From assembly GCA_947454715.1 (NCBI GenBank), contig CANGMZ010000014.1:1-41653 (forward strand): a DNA stretch of 41,653 nt, given 5' to 3'. The notes under the pieces were generated by a model. It did no database searches and had not been told where the DNA came from. It saw nothing but the letters and a program-made list of their open reading frames with translations. Shown one piece after another: positions 5,993 through 15,800 of this stretch. This DNA comes from Chitinophagaceae bacterium (GTDB lineage: Bacteria; Bacteroidota; Bacteroidia; Chitinophagales; Chitinophagaceae). A program made the translations under genes and the position numbers. How positions within the stretch are numbered: the stretch's first letter is position 1; each line of letters begins with the position of its first letter.

Positions 5993-8635
5993 TTATTTCC
6001 CCTTCTGTCCGCCACCTTGACCTCCAGGTGTTCCACCGCCACCCTGGTCGTCACCATCTCCTTCTTTCATGTTCTTTCCACGGTCTTCAGTGTTTGGCTG
6101 TGCATCCTTCTTCATTTCTTCTTTAGGGCGCTCTTTACCCTTTTTACTATCTCCTGCAATATTCTTGCCAAGATCTGATTTTCCGAAACGCCAAGTAAAC
6201 GTAATATTTCCAATTCGTGTTTCTTTTACACGATTTATCGTTTGGTCATATCCGCTAAGATTGTATTCATTAACAAAACGGTGTGTCTTGAATAAATCTG
6301 AGCAGTTTGCTACAATAGTAACTTTATTCTTAAACATATTCTTGCGTAACGCAAGATCAAACCAATAAGTCTCCTTGATAGTCCCCTGAGCTACTACCTT
6401 AGGTGACTCATAGTTACCATTGAGCTGTAAAGAGAAATTACCAGGCAATTTCAAGCTGGTATTGAGTTTACCGAAGTAGCCAAAACCACTATTATCTTTA
6501 AGACCTAAAACAGAAGCATCACCAACTTTAAGATAATTTTGGAAGAAGTTACCACTTACTGTCGCATCCCATATTTTTGTCAATTTCAGGTTGCCAATAG
6601 CTTCAAAACCATAAGTAGTGCCTCCCTTTATATTTTGAGGTGTCGATAGCAATACCGATGAGTTAGGTGCATCAGGATTAGGGCCCAATACACGCTCAAT
6701 AAGGTTTTGAGTGTGCTGATAATATGCACTGAAAATAAGGTTATTCCCTTTTTTGTCGAGTTTATTGTAGCTGAACTCAATATTATCTATAAATTCAGGC
6801 AATAAAGATGGATTACCTGTGCTTATTGCACTTGGGTTGGACAAGTCTTTATATGGCAACAATTGGAAGAAATTTGGTCTGTTCGTTCTTCTGCTATAAT
6901 TTAAATAAATGCTCTGTTGACCAACCAACTGGTAGGATATAAATGCAGAAGGGAAAAGATTCACAAAATTATTTTTCAGATCTGCTTTGCCTTTACCTTC
7001 AAGCGTACCTGTATAATCTGCACTTTCGCCCCTTAAGCCAATCTGGTAGCTAAACTTATCGAACTGATCACTCCAGTTTGCATAAACCGCGTGAATCTGT
7101 TGTTCGTAATTGTACTTGATTAGAAGATTCGAATCTACTATCGTTGGTCTACCTGTAGAATCTATTGTAGGATTATTGTGACTATTAAATGAATAGAACT
7201 GAGATTTGAAACCCAATCCTAACTTACCATTCTTTGTAAATAAAGGATCGGTATAGTCTGCCCAGACATTGAAAGAATTATTACCACCCGATCCCGGTGC
7301 ACTTTGATAAACCGGATAGTAAGCTGGCGCTAAGCCATTTGAGTCTGTTGATGTCTGATATTTTTGTGTACGTTCTACTGTTGTTACAGCGTAAGTGGCA
7401 TCGACACTCAACTCTTCATCTTTCTTTTTGAATTTGTGCTTATAATCTATTGCAGAAGAAACAGAGAAGGGTCCACCTGATGCATCACTATATCTGTTTT
7501 GGTGATAGATTGAATTTAGGCGAGCCGCAGTAGGGTAGATATCGAAATCAGAATTGTCCCTAAAACCGAAACTCATTTTATTGATATTTTCGGTAACTGT
7601 AAACGAATTGAACTTATCTAAATCATAAGTTACACCAAATGTGTTGAAGAAACCATCGAAATTACGTGGCACATGCTCATAGGTATGATACGAATGTAAC
7701 AGGCTATCAGCTGACTTATATTTATCTTGCCTATCTGTAATTACATTATTATAGCTATTGTTGATACGGAAGCTACTATTTACAAATGCGGTCCATTTCC
7801 CTTTTCGGATGTTCAGCCCCAAATTACCATTGTACTTATCGCGAGTACCTGCACCTAAGGTTACATTACCATTAATACCGAGCCTGCCATCTTTTTTAGT
7901 AATAATATTTATAATACCTGTAGTACCCTGAGCATCATATTTAGCAGAAGGGTTCGTGATTACCTCCACATTCTCGATACTTGATGCAGGAAGACTTTGT
8001 AACGCTGAAGTAACATCTGAGCCCAACATTGTAGCCGGCTTGCCATCAATTAATATAGTTACACCGCTGTTGCCGCGCAAACTAACATTGCCATCAACAT
8101 CAACAGATACCGAAGGTACATTCTGTAAAACATCAGTGGCACTACCACCTGAACTGGTGATGTTCTTTTCTACGTTGAATACCTTTTTATCAACTTTCAG
8201 CTCTACTACAGGTTTTTCGCCTACAATATTTACTGTTTTAAGGGCTGTCTCCTTTTGCACCAGCTTGACATTACCCAAATCTTTGTTTGTGCTATCTGCA
8301 GTAAGTGCAACTTTAATGTATTTAGTTACGATTCCGATAGACTCTACTCTGAGTATAAAATTACCCACACCAACAGGTGCTATACTAAATGAACCGTCAT
8401 CTTTAGAGAGGTCTCCATTTACAATACTCGAATCTGTTCGCATTAATGTAACTGTAGCATAGGAAAGCGGATCATTATTAGGATCTAATAATTTACCGAA
8501 AACCCGACCTGAGGCAGTTGGTTCTTCTGTTGTTGGTTTTCCGGTGTAAAGACCGCGTTGTGCAGAAACGGTATAAGCTGACGACAATAAAAGCGTAACC
8601 GCAGTTACTGTCAAAATGTGTTTTAGGTGTGGCAT
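5993..8635 (-). CDS. Outer-membrane beta-barrel receptor (carboxypeptidase-regulatory-like plus plug plus OMP_b-brl_3 type barrel)
   Basis: The 880-residue outer-membrane protein starts MPHLKHILTVTAVTLLL with a signal peptide ending near SAQ; a start three codons further upstream is possible. In order it has a carboxypeptidase-regulatory-like domain (about 45-125, SGRVFGKLLDPNNDPLSYAT) and a TonB-receptor-type plug (about 140-250, with SGGSATDVLQNVPSVSVDVD, ILIDGKPA and IENVEVITNPSAKYDAQGT). A large beta-barrel follows up to about residue 815, ending near GNITFTWRFGK. This matches the Bacteroidota outer-membrane beta-barrel family related to TonB-dependent receptors. Unusually, about 55 hydrophilic residues follow the last aromatic strand: a Lys/Glu-rich part, then a Gly-rich end (DQGGGGTPGGQGGGQKGK). 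Substrate cannot be told. DUF4197 follows 40 bases downstream. Confidence 0.88.
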   Translation of the reverse strand: MPHLKHILTVTAVTLLLSSAYTVSAQRGLYTGKPTTEEPTASGRVFGKLLDPNNDPLSYATVTLMRTDSSIVNGDLSKDDGSFSIAPVGVGNFILRVESIGIVTKYIKVALTADSTNKDLGNVKLVQKETALKTVNIVGEKPVVELKVDKKVFNVEKNITSSGGSATDVLQNVPSVSVDVDGNVSLRGNSGVTILIDGKPATMLGSDVTSALQSLPASSIENVEVITNPSAKYDAQGTTGIINIITKKDGRLGINGNVTLGAGTRDKYNGNLGLNIRKGKWTAFVNSSFRINNSYNNVITDRQDKYKSADSLLHSYHTYEHVPRNFDGFFNTFGVTYDLDKFNSFTVTENINKMSFGFRDNSDFDIYPTAARLNSIYHQNRYSDASGGPFSVSSAIDYKHKFKKKDEELSVDATYAVTTVERTQKYQTSTDSNGLAPAYYPVYQSAPGSGGNNSFNVWADYTDPLFTKNGKLGLGFKSQFYSFNSHNNPTIDSTGRPTIVDSNLLIKYNYEQQIHAVYANWSDQFDKFSYQIGLRGESADYTGTLEGKGKADLKNNFVNLFPSAFISYQLVGQQSIYLNYSRRTNRPNFFQLLPYKDLSNPSAISTGNPSLLPEFIDNIEFSYNKLDKKGNNLIFSAYYQHTQNLIERVLGPNPDAPNSSVLLSTPQNIKGGTTYGFEAIGNLKLTKIWDATVSGNFFQNYLKVGDASVLGLKDNSGFGYFGKLNTSLKLPGNFSLQLNGNYESPKVVAQGTIKETYWFDLALRKNMFKNKVTIVANCSDLFKTHRFVNEYNLSGYDQTINRVKETRIGNITFTWRFGKSDLGKNIAGDSKKGKERPKEEMKKDAQPNTEDRGKNMKEGDGDDQGGGGTPGGQGGGQKGK

Positions 8636-8818
8636 TGCAAACAAAATTCAATTAAATATGTGTAAATGTAATTTTTTAGAATAATAAAGAATTGTTAATA
8701 GGGGCTGCGTAAATGTATAATCACCCATACCGGGGGAGCTACTCATCCTTTCTAAATTTTTATGCCAACATCTATTGATTATATAACATCATGTATAGAC
8801 CAGATTAATGCGTGTTTT

Positions 8819-8849
8819 TTTGATATGTGCCATGTTTTTATCACCTTTG
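8819..8849 (+). promoter_or_regulatory. Candidate upstream promoter in the cysS intergenic region
   Basis: TTTG (8819-8822) and CACCTTTG (8842-8849) are 19 bases apart, the Bacteroidota -33/-7 spacing, with one mismatch to TAnnTTTG. It would start transcription near 8853, about 300 bases before cysS. Confidence 0.35.
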
Positions 8850-8887
8850 CTGCGTAATGGCCAAAACAGGCCACTTACATTTATAAT

Positions 8888-8983
8888 ATGAAGCAGATAT
8901 ATTATTCTTTTATTTTTCTGACTACTTCATTATCACATTCGTCAGTGCGATGTATAATGGAAATGAATGTTTTGTGCAATTAA
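8888..8983 (+). CDS. Possible 31-residue peptide upstream of cysS
   Basis: An ATG opens a 31-codon frame starting MKQIYYSFIFLTTSLSHSSV and ending in VLCN. The start looks like a short signal or membrane segment (a Lys, then hydrophobic residues). It lies downstream of a promoter-like pair and partly overlaps a long hairpin. Frames this short arise by chance in AT-rich DNA, and there is no ribosome-binding site. I list it only because its context is structured. Confidence 0.15.
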   Translation: MKQIYYSFIFLTTSLSHSSVRCIMEMNVLCN

Positions 8984-9007
8984 TCATACAAAACTGTTTT
9001 CATTTCC
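8959..9007. other. Long interrupted hairpin upstream of cysS
   Basis: GGAAATGAA (8959-8967) pairs with TTCATTTCC (8999-9007). Inside it TTTTGT (8970-8975) pairs with ACAAAA (8988-8993), leaving a 12-base loop and a small asymmetric internal loop. This is fifteen base pairs in two helices. It may be part of a leader or a small RNA. Confidence 0.5.
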
Positions 9008-9056
9008 CTCACTTCAACTTTTATTACAAACATATATCTGTTAACAGATAACAAAC

Positions 9057-9064
9057 TATTTTTG
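9057..9064 (+). promoter_or_regulatory. Candidate promoter -7 element of cysS
   Basis: TATTTTTG is a perfect TAnnTTTG match. It predicts a transcript start near 9068 and a leader of about 84 bases that contains the direct repeat at 9100-9129. Confidence 0.45.
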
Positions 9065-9099
9065 CACGGCATCTGCCTCCGCAGGAATACACTTTATTT

Positions 9100-9129
9100 T
9101 ACAATTTGTGGCCTCATACAATTTGTGGC
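9100..9129 (+). repeat. 13-base direct repeat in the cysS leader
   Basis: TACAATTTGTGGC occurs at 9100-9112 and again at 9117-9129, a 17-base period, 22 bases before the cysS ATG. It could be a protein-binding site, a leader element or a simple slippage duplication. Confidence 0.6.
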
Positions 9130-9151
9130 TATTCAATACATATAACTAAAC

Positions 9152-10648
9152 ATGACACACAATCTACATTTATATAATTCATATACTCGTCAGAAAGAAA
9201 AATTTGAATCGATAACCCCCGGGCATGTAGGGCTTTATGTTTGCGGACCAACTGTAAGCGGCGAGAGCCACCTTGGTCATGCCAGACCATACATTACATT
9301 TGATGTAGTGCAGCGCTATCTCACCCATCTTGGCTACAAAGTGCGCTATGTGCGTAATATCACAGACGCCGGTCATTTTGAAGAGGAAGGCCGTGAAGCG
9401 ATTGACAAAGTGAGCGAAAAAGCTAAATTGGAGAAAATGGAGCCAATGGAGATGGTAAATAAATATACCAATCTATTCCACCACGGCATGCGCCTGTTTA
9501 ATAATATGGATCCTGCAATAGAGCCAACAGCTACAGGCCATATTATAGAACAAATAAACATGATTGAAACCATTATAGAAAGAGGCTATGCCTACGAAGT
9601 AAATGGCTCAGTATATTTTGATGTCAATAAATATGCTGAAGGTTATCCTTATGGCAAACTGTCGGGCAGAATATTAGAAGACCAACTTGAGACTACCCGT
9701 GAGCTAGACGGGCAGGAAGAAAAACGCAATAAAGCCGATTTTGCATTGTGGAAGAAAGCGCCACCTGAGCACATTATGCGCTGGAAAAGTCCATGGGGCG
9801 AAGGTTTTCCGGGTTGGCACATTGAGTGCTCTGCAATGAGTAGCAAATATTTAGGAGAAGTATTTGACATTCATGGCGGTGGTATGGACCTACAGTTTCC
9901 TCACCACGAGAGTGAAATAGCACAAAGCACGATAGCACATGGCTGCGCACCGGTTCGTTACTGGATGCACAACAACATGATCACCATCAATGGCAAGAAA
10001 ATGGGCAAGAGCTATAACAACTTTATTACGTTATCTCAGTTGTTTACAGGTTCGCACCCGGTATTAGAGCAGGCATATCACCCTATGGTGGTCCGTTTTT
10101 ACATATTACAGACTCACTACCGCAGTACTTTAGACTTTAGTAATGAAGCACTTCAGGCATCTGAAAGAGCAGCCAGAAGGCTATGGGAAGCGTATGAGTT
10201 GGTGAAGAAGATGGTTCACCCTGGTAATGAAACGGCAGGAGATACCAAGCTGGACGACCAAGTGAACACATGGATAAAGGAGTGCACTGAATTCATGAAC
10301 GATGACTTCAATACTGCTAAAGTCATTGCGAATCTGTTTGAATTAGCACCGGTAATCAATGGTATTAAAGGTGGTCAGGTGAAGGCTAATGCCTTATCTG
10401 CAGCTACATTTGCTTTGTTACAAGATTCATTTAAAGTATTTCTTGAAGATATATTGGGTATGCAGGCACTGCAAGCTGCTCAGAGCAATAAAATGGATCA
10501 GGTTTTATCATTACTTATAGAAATAAGAGCCGATGCTAAAAAACGTAAAGATTTTGCAACCAGCGATCAGATAAGAAATAAGCTGGCAGAAAACGGAGTC
10601 ATACTAAAAGATGAAAAGGATGGCAGCGTTAGTTATAGTATTGAATAA
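9152..10648 (+). CDS. cysS: Cysteinyl-tRNA synthetase
   Basis: This class I enzyme charges tRNA-Cys. The 498-residue protein has [20 protein letters not shown] near residues 28-48, which holds the zinc-ligand Cys and the HIGH motif (here HLGH). [15 protein letters not shown] near 221 and [14 protein letters not shown] near 247 supply the other zinc ligands and substrate contacts. The KMSKS loop is KMGKS near residue 282. The C-terminal part has the DALR-type helical domain ([20 protein letters not shown]) and the end motif [26 protein letters not shown]. Length is typical. It stands alone between a structured upstream region and a strong terminator. Confidence 0.97.
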   Translation: MTHNLHLYNSYTRQKEKFESITPGHVGLYVCGPTVSGESHLGHARPYITFDVVQRYLTHLGYKVRYVRNITDAGHFEEEGREAIDKVSEKAKLEKMEPMEMVNKYTNLFHHGMRLFNNMDPAIEPTATGHIIEQINMIETIIERGYAYEVNGSVYFDVNKYAEGYPYGKLSGRILEDQLETTRELDGQEEKRNKADFALWKKAPPEHIMRWKSPWGEGFPGWHIECSAMSSKYLGEVFDIHGGGMDLQFPHHESEIAQSTIAHGCAPVRYWMHNNMITINGKKMGKSYNNFITLSQLFTGSHPVLEQAYHPMVVRFYILQTHYRSTLDFSNEALQASERAARRLWEAYELVKKMVHPGNETAGDTKLDDQVNTWIKECTEFMNDDFNTAKVIANLFELAPVINGIKGGQVKANALSAATFALLQDSFKVFLEDILGMQALQAAQSNKMDQVLSLLIEIRADAKKRKDFATSDQIRNKLAENGVILKDEKDGSVSYSIE

Positions 10649-10657
10649 GTAATATCT

Positions 10658-10692
10658 AGAGGCGGTAACCAACATTACCGCCTCTGCTTTTT
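10658..10692 (+). terminator. Rho-independent terminator of cysS
   Basis: AGAGGCGGTAA (10658-10668) pairs with TTACCGCCTCT (10675-10685), with a six-base loop, followed by GCTTTTT. It starts nine bases after the stop codon. Confidence 0.92.
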
Positions 10693-10886
10693 AGATATTC
10701 AGCGATATCTCTGAACGCATGTGCAAATAATGGATTTAAGGAATGATTAAAGTTTAGACTACAAAAATATTTCTACCTTTATTCTTTCGAATCAAGATTT
10801 TCTTTAAATGTAGCTACGATTGCGAATTAAAGTTGATTTATTCCGATTTGTAAAACCCGTCCTCCAAAAAGAATAACAATCAATAA

Positions 10887-12701
10887 ATGAAGAATTTATC
10901 AAGGCTTTTCAGGTATTTGGCCGATTATAAAGGTAAAATAGCTCTTTACTTTACGTTCAACCTGATGAGTATCTTATTCGGGTTGCTGTCATTTAATATG
11001 CTCATACCTGTGGTGCAGCTTCTGTTCAAAACAGACAGTCCTGCCCCTGTTAAAGTACCAAGTGCCGCTCCTAAGGGACTTATAGAACCAGCTGTAGCTT
11101 ATTTCACTAATCTGATACAACAGCAAGATAAACTTACCGCATTAGCATACGTATGTGTGACTGTTGTTATATTTACTGTATTGAAAAATCTGTTCCTTTA
11201 TTTAGGGCTGTATATACTCAACCCGCTACGTAATGCGGTATTACGTCGTTTACGTGATGATCTTTTTACAAAAACATTGTCTTTGCCGATAGGCTTTTTT
11301 ACTGAAGAACGTAAGGGAGACCTTATCTCTAAAATGACCAATGATATTAATGAGGTGGAATTGTCGATAATGAGCGTATTAGAAGCCTTTATTCGTGAGC
11401 CACTTACTATTATTGCCTATCTGGGGACCATGATCTATATCAACTTCAAGTTGACATTATTCCTGCTGCTGTTCTTACCTATTGCCGGCTTAGTGATTGG
11501 AAGAATCAGTAAATCACTAAGAAAATCGAGTAATCTGGCTCAGGAGCAATTGGGTAGTATGTTGGGCGTAATTGATGAAACTTTGGTAGGTATGAGGGTG
11601 CTGAAGGCATTTAATGCGGAAACCCATCAGCATCTGAAATTCATGAAACTTAATAATACCCTGTTTCATACCCGTAATCGTATAGCTGCACGTAGAGAAT
11701 TGGCCTCGCCAATGTCTGAAACTATGGGCATAATAGTAGTGAGTATCATATTATGGTTTGGTGGTCGTATTGTTTTCTCAGGTACTGGATTTAGTGGGGC
11801 TACTTTCATTGGCTATATTGCCTTATTCACACAAATCATTAATCCATTCAAAAACCTGTCATCTGCATTCTATAATGTGCAGAAGGGCTCTTCTGCGCTT
11901 GACAGAATAGAACAACTCCTTACTGTAGAAAATACAATCACAGAAAAAACCAATGCACAACCGATAAAAACGTTTGAGCAGACACTGGAACTGCGCAATG
12001 TAAGCTTTGCTTATGGCGAAAAACAAATTTTAAAGAACCTGAACTTAACGATTACTAAAGGTAAGGTAATAGCACTTGTAGGGGCATCGGGGGCAGGAAA
12101 ATCAACACTGGTAGATCTTGTGCCAAGGTTTCACGATGTTACAGAGGGTGAAATATTAATAGATGGTGTCAATATAAAAGATTACAAAATAGATGACCTA
12201 CGTAGACTCATGGGTGTGGTAAGTCAGGATCCTATTTTGTTTAATGACACTATATATAATAACATTACCCTCGGCACAGGTGGTGCAAGTATGGAGCGTG
12301 TTGAAGAGGCAGCAAGAGTAGCCAATGCACACACTTTTATTCAACAAAAACCGGAAGGCTACCAGACAATGGCCGGCGACAGGGGAGTACGCCTTAGCGG
12401 AGGGGAACGCCAGCGCGTTACTATAGCCCGTGCAGTATTAAAGAACCCACCTATCATGATATTGGATGAGGCCACCTCATCTCTGGATACAGAAAGCGAA
12501 CGCATAGTGCAGGAAGCCATTAACACATTGATGAAGAACCGCACATGTATCGTTATTGCTCACAGACTGAGCACAGTGCAGCATGCAGACGAAATAATAG
12601 TAATGGAAAAAGGCAGCATTGCAGAGAGAGGAACCCATAAAGACCTGCTTGAGAAAGATGGTATCTACCGAAAGTTGGTAGAAATGCAGCAAGTGCGATA
12701 A
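10887..12701 (+). CDS. ABC exporter, fused membrane and ATPase domains (MsbA-like)
   Basis: This 604-residue half-transporter has a six-helix type I exporter membrane domain (about residues 15-330, including ETLVGMRVLKAFNAE and the intracellular-loop motif GDLISKMTNDINEVE). A complete nucleotide-binding domain follows (about 365-600): Walker A GASGAGKST near 402, Q-loop GVVSQDPILFND, signature LSGGERQR near 505, Walker B IMILDEATSSLD near 525, and the switch His in IVIAHRLST. It should work as a homodimer in the inner membrane. The architecture matches the MsbA/lipid-A flippase group, which nearly every Bacteroidota genome encodes, but other lipid or drug exporters look alike, so I give no symbol. 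It is monocistronic, with terminators on both sides. Confidence 0.9.
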   Translation: MKNLSRLFRYLADYKGKIALYFTFNLMSILFGLLSFNMLIPVVQLLFKTDSPAPVKVPSAAPKGLIEPAVAYFTNLIQQQDKLTALAYVCVTVVIFTVLKNLFLYLGLYILNPLRNAVLRRLRDDLFTKTLSLPIGFFTEERKGDLISKMTNDINEVELSIMSVLEAFIREPLTIIAYLGTMIYINFKLTLFLLLFLPIAGLVIGRISKSLRKSSNLAQEQLGSMLGVIDETLVGMRVLKAFNAETHQHLKFMKLNNTLFHTRNRIAARRELASPMSETMGIIVVSIILWFGGRIVFSGTGFSGATFIGYIALFTQIINPFKNLSSAFYNVQKGSSALDRIEQLLTVENTITEKTNAQPIKTFEQTLELRNVSFAYGEKQILKNLNLTITKGKVIALVGASGAGKSTLVDLVPRFHDVTEGEILIDGVNIKDYKIDDLRRLMGVVSQDPILFNDTIYNNITLGTGGASMERVEEAARVANAHTFIQQKPEGYQTMAGDRGVRLSGGERQRVTIARAVLKNPPIMILDEATSSLDTESERIVQEAINTLMKNRTCIVIAHRLSTVQHADEIIVMEKGSIAERGTHKDLLEKDGIYRKLVEMQQVR

Positions 12702-12726
12702 TACTGATAAAAAACAAAAAACGATA

Positions 12727-12755
12727 ATTAAAGCCCGGCATTGCCGGGCTTTAAT
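12727..12755 (+). terminator. Terminator after the ABC exporter
   Basis: Perfect 13-base arms (12727-12739, 12743-12755) surround a three-base loop. The GCCCGGC/GCCGGGC core is flanked by A and T runs, so the element could stop transcription from either side. Confidence 0.9.
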
Positions 12756-12831
12756 ATTTGAAAAATTTTCTATAAATAAATAATTAAAATATAGATAGTA
12801 CCTTGCATAGTTAAGTCTAAGACTTTTTCTT

Positions 12832-15800
12832 ATGAAAAAAACATTATCTATACTTTTTATTATATTCTTTACTTTACTCACGAATGATACATTCGGTCAA
12901 TGCTTTTGGCAGGATACATCCATCATATACCGGGTGAAAACTATACAGCCTTATGGGATAGCCATAAGCAATGGAGGAGTAGTTGCTGTAAGTTCAGTAA
13001 ATAGAGATAGTACAAGTGATAAAATGATGGTAAAAGTCTGGTACTCCGTAGACGATTTTACTGACGGACTGAAGGCTAACGACAGCATTAAACTTACATC
13101 TCCAGAGGCAGTAGCTTTCGACAATTCAGGTTATCTCTACGTAGCACAAACAGAAAGAGCTGACAGCAATCTTTTAATACTTGATGCATCACTCAATATT
13201 GTAAAATCGATAGATAATTCAATCGGCACGCCATTTGCCTGGTCAAAACCACGAGGTATTGCTTTAGACAGTATTCAAAACCTGTACATTATCAGTGATG
13301 ACTCTACAGATGCCGGAGGGCTTGCTATTCCCAATACCGGAAAGCTGATAAAAATAACTGCACCAATGAGCACAGCAACTAAAAGCTTGTTGATAGATCA
13401 TCTTAATGCACCAAAAGCAGTAGCTATAAAAGATGATAAAATCTATATAGCTGAATTTGGAGCAAATGAACTCTCCAAATATGCTATGGTATCTTTAAAC
13501 AAGGTAGACTCTATATATGTAGGTCACCCTATGGATTTAACAGTAAAACAATGTAAAATCTATTGTACCGAGCACACAAACAATACAGTTAAAATATTCA
13601 ATTCAGAAAATTTTGCAGATACACTAACTGCAGATACATTAGTGAATACAACAAGCAACCATGGTAAATATGGCACTACATTAGATGCAGATGCTGATTT
13701 ATATGTGTGCAGAAACGATAGCAACAAAGTTGCATTTTACATGGGTGTTGTGCCAGGGCCAGTACCAGACACTATTGTTGGCGGAGTTGGAATGCCCGGT
13801 CGTCGCTTTTGTTTTCATACTTATGCCAGCTACCCTGCAGTTGGTATATGGACAAGTGCAGACACCTCTATCATTACAATAGACTCCCTTACCGGGGTTG
13901 CTTATGGTGTAAACGGTGGTTATACATACGTATATCAAAGAATTGACACCAATATCTATACCTATTTTGCCTGGGTGGAAACGCCAATTATTCCGGGACC
14001 AGTTTATGCGTATACAGACACAGGAATAGCAACAGACTCTACACGTATGTGTTACCTCAACACATTAAGGGTTCATAATGGCAGCCACTATGGATCATGG
14101 ACGAGTAGCGATAATTCCTTAGCAGTTGTCAGCAGAACCGGAAAAGTTTGGCCCAAATCACCAGGAGTGGTACATATATCTTTTAACAGAACTAATACTT
14201 GCGGTAGTGCATCAAGTTCTTTACAGATAAAGATTGAAGTCATGCCTAAAAATTCGCCAATAATCGGCGATACTTTGGTCTGTCACGATGCTGTGTTCAC
14301 ACTTATAGACACATCAACAGGTGGTAAATGGAAGAGCAGTAATGATACATTGGCATCAGTAGATAGTGTAACAGGAGTAGTAACACCTTTACATGCGGGT
14401 CATGTTGATATTAGTTACATAGTTGAAAACAGCTGTGACCTGTTGGAGCAAAAGAAAACAATTACAATCGACTCAACACCTGTAGCAGGCAGTATATATG
14501 CCGTTGACAATATTGACTCTATATGTAAAACAAGAACAGTTCAATATAGAGATACCACCGGTACATTAGGAGGCAAATGGCATAGTAGTGACTCTACAAT
14601 AGCGAGTGTAAATGCGACGGGAGTAATTACCGGTATCAACGAAGGCACAACAATCATTAGTTATACAGTAATGAATATTTGTGACACATTAACCGCTACG
14701 AAAACGGTGCGTGTATTACCTGATGCACACTCGGGCGCTGTGACCGGACCAACGACGATATGTCCATCAGTAGTTACAACACTAACGGAAGCAACATCCA
14801 CAGGCAACATTTCATGGATTTCAACTGACGCTACTATCGCTACTGTAATAGGTAGTGGAACAATAATGGGATTGCCGGGATCAACAACAAGATCTACAAG
14901 CATCCTGCATATAGCTACAAATAGCTGCAATGCGGACACAACATACTTTACAATAGTTGTGCCTTATACAGTACATGGGGGCACAATATCAGGCAGCAGT
15001 AATGTTTGTGTAAGCAGCACCACACCACTCACGGTTACAGGTGGCACCACACCGGCGTCATGGGTTAGCCGAAACCCTACAATAGCGGGAATAAATGCAG
15101 CAGGCGTCGTAAACGGAATTGCAGCAGGTACTGCATCAATCATGCATATCGCAACAAACGTCTGCGGTGCCGACACTACTTATTTTTCTATAACAGTCAT
15201 TGCTCATCCCGTTGCCGGAGCTATTTCAGGTCCTGCAATAAATTGCATCGGTTCAGCAGGCACGTTGGGAATATCTACATCAACAGGCACAACCGCATGG
15301 AGCAGCAGCGATCCGGGTATCGTTTCAGTAGATGGATCAGGTAATTTCTATTGTGGCACAGATGGTACTGCAACTATCACATTTACAGCAACTACAGGTT
15401 GTGGCATTGCAACATCAACCTATAGCTTTACAGTAGAACCAAATGCATACACGGGTCCTGTTTTTGGCGTTTCTTCAACGTGCCAGGGTAATACTGAGTA
15501 CTTTTATACACCTTATTCAGTGGGTGCAGGATACTGGATTTCTGACGATGTATCTATAGCAGATGTTGATGCATACGGTACTGTTACAGCAATTGGTCCG
15601 GGCACAACCAACATACATTACAGCACCTCTACATTATGCAGTGCTGATGATGGATTTACAACAATAACGGTAAATCCACTACCTGTAGCAGGAGGTATCA
15701 GCGGAGCAGATAGTGTCTGCTATGGTGCAACCATATCTATGACCAGTTATGGTGCCAGTGATCCGGGAACATGGACTAGCAGTAATATTGGTATTGCATC

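Larger units (their letters stand above)
8636..9151. other. Structured intergenic region between the divergent receptor and cysS genes
   Basis: This 516-base stretch has more structure than the other gaps. It holds a TTTG-N19-cAccTTTG promoter-like pair (8819-8849), a hairpin (8854-8880), a possible 31-codon frame (8888-8983), a small hairpin near 8935-8953 and a long interrupted hairpin (8959-9007). A perfect -7 element (9057-9064) and a 13-base direct repeat (9100-9112, 9117-9129) follow before cysS. No known RNA family is recognised. Confidence 0.5.

Noticed and set aside
9989-10003. KMGKS instead of KMSKS in cysteinyl-tRNA synthetase, considered as an active-site defect
   Set aside because: The second Lys and overall loop are kept, and this substitution is, to my knowledge, usual in Bacteroidota enzymes.
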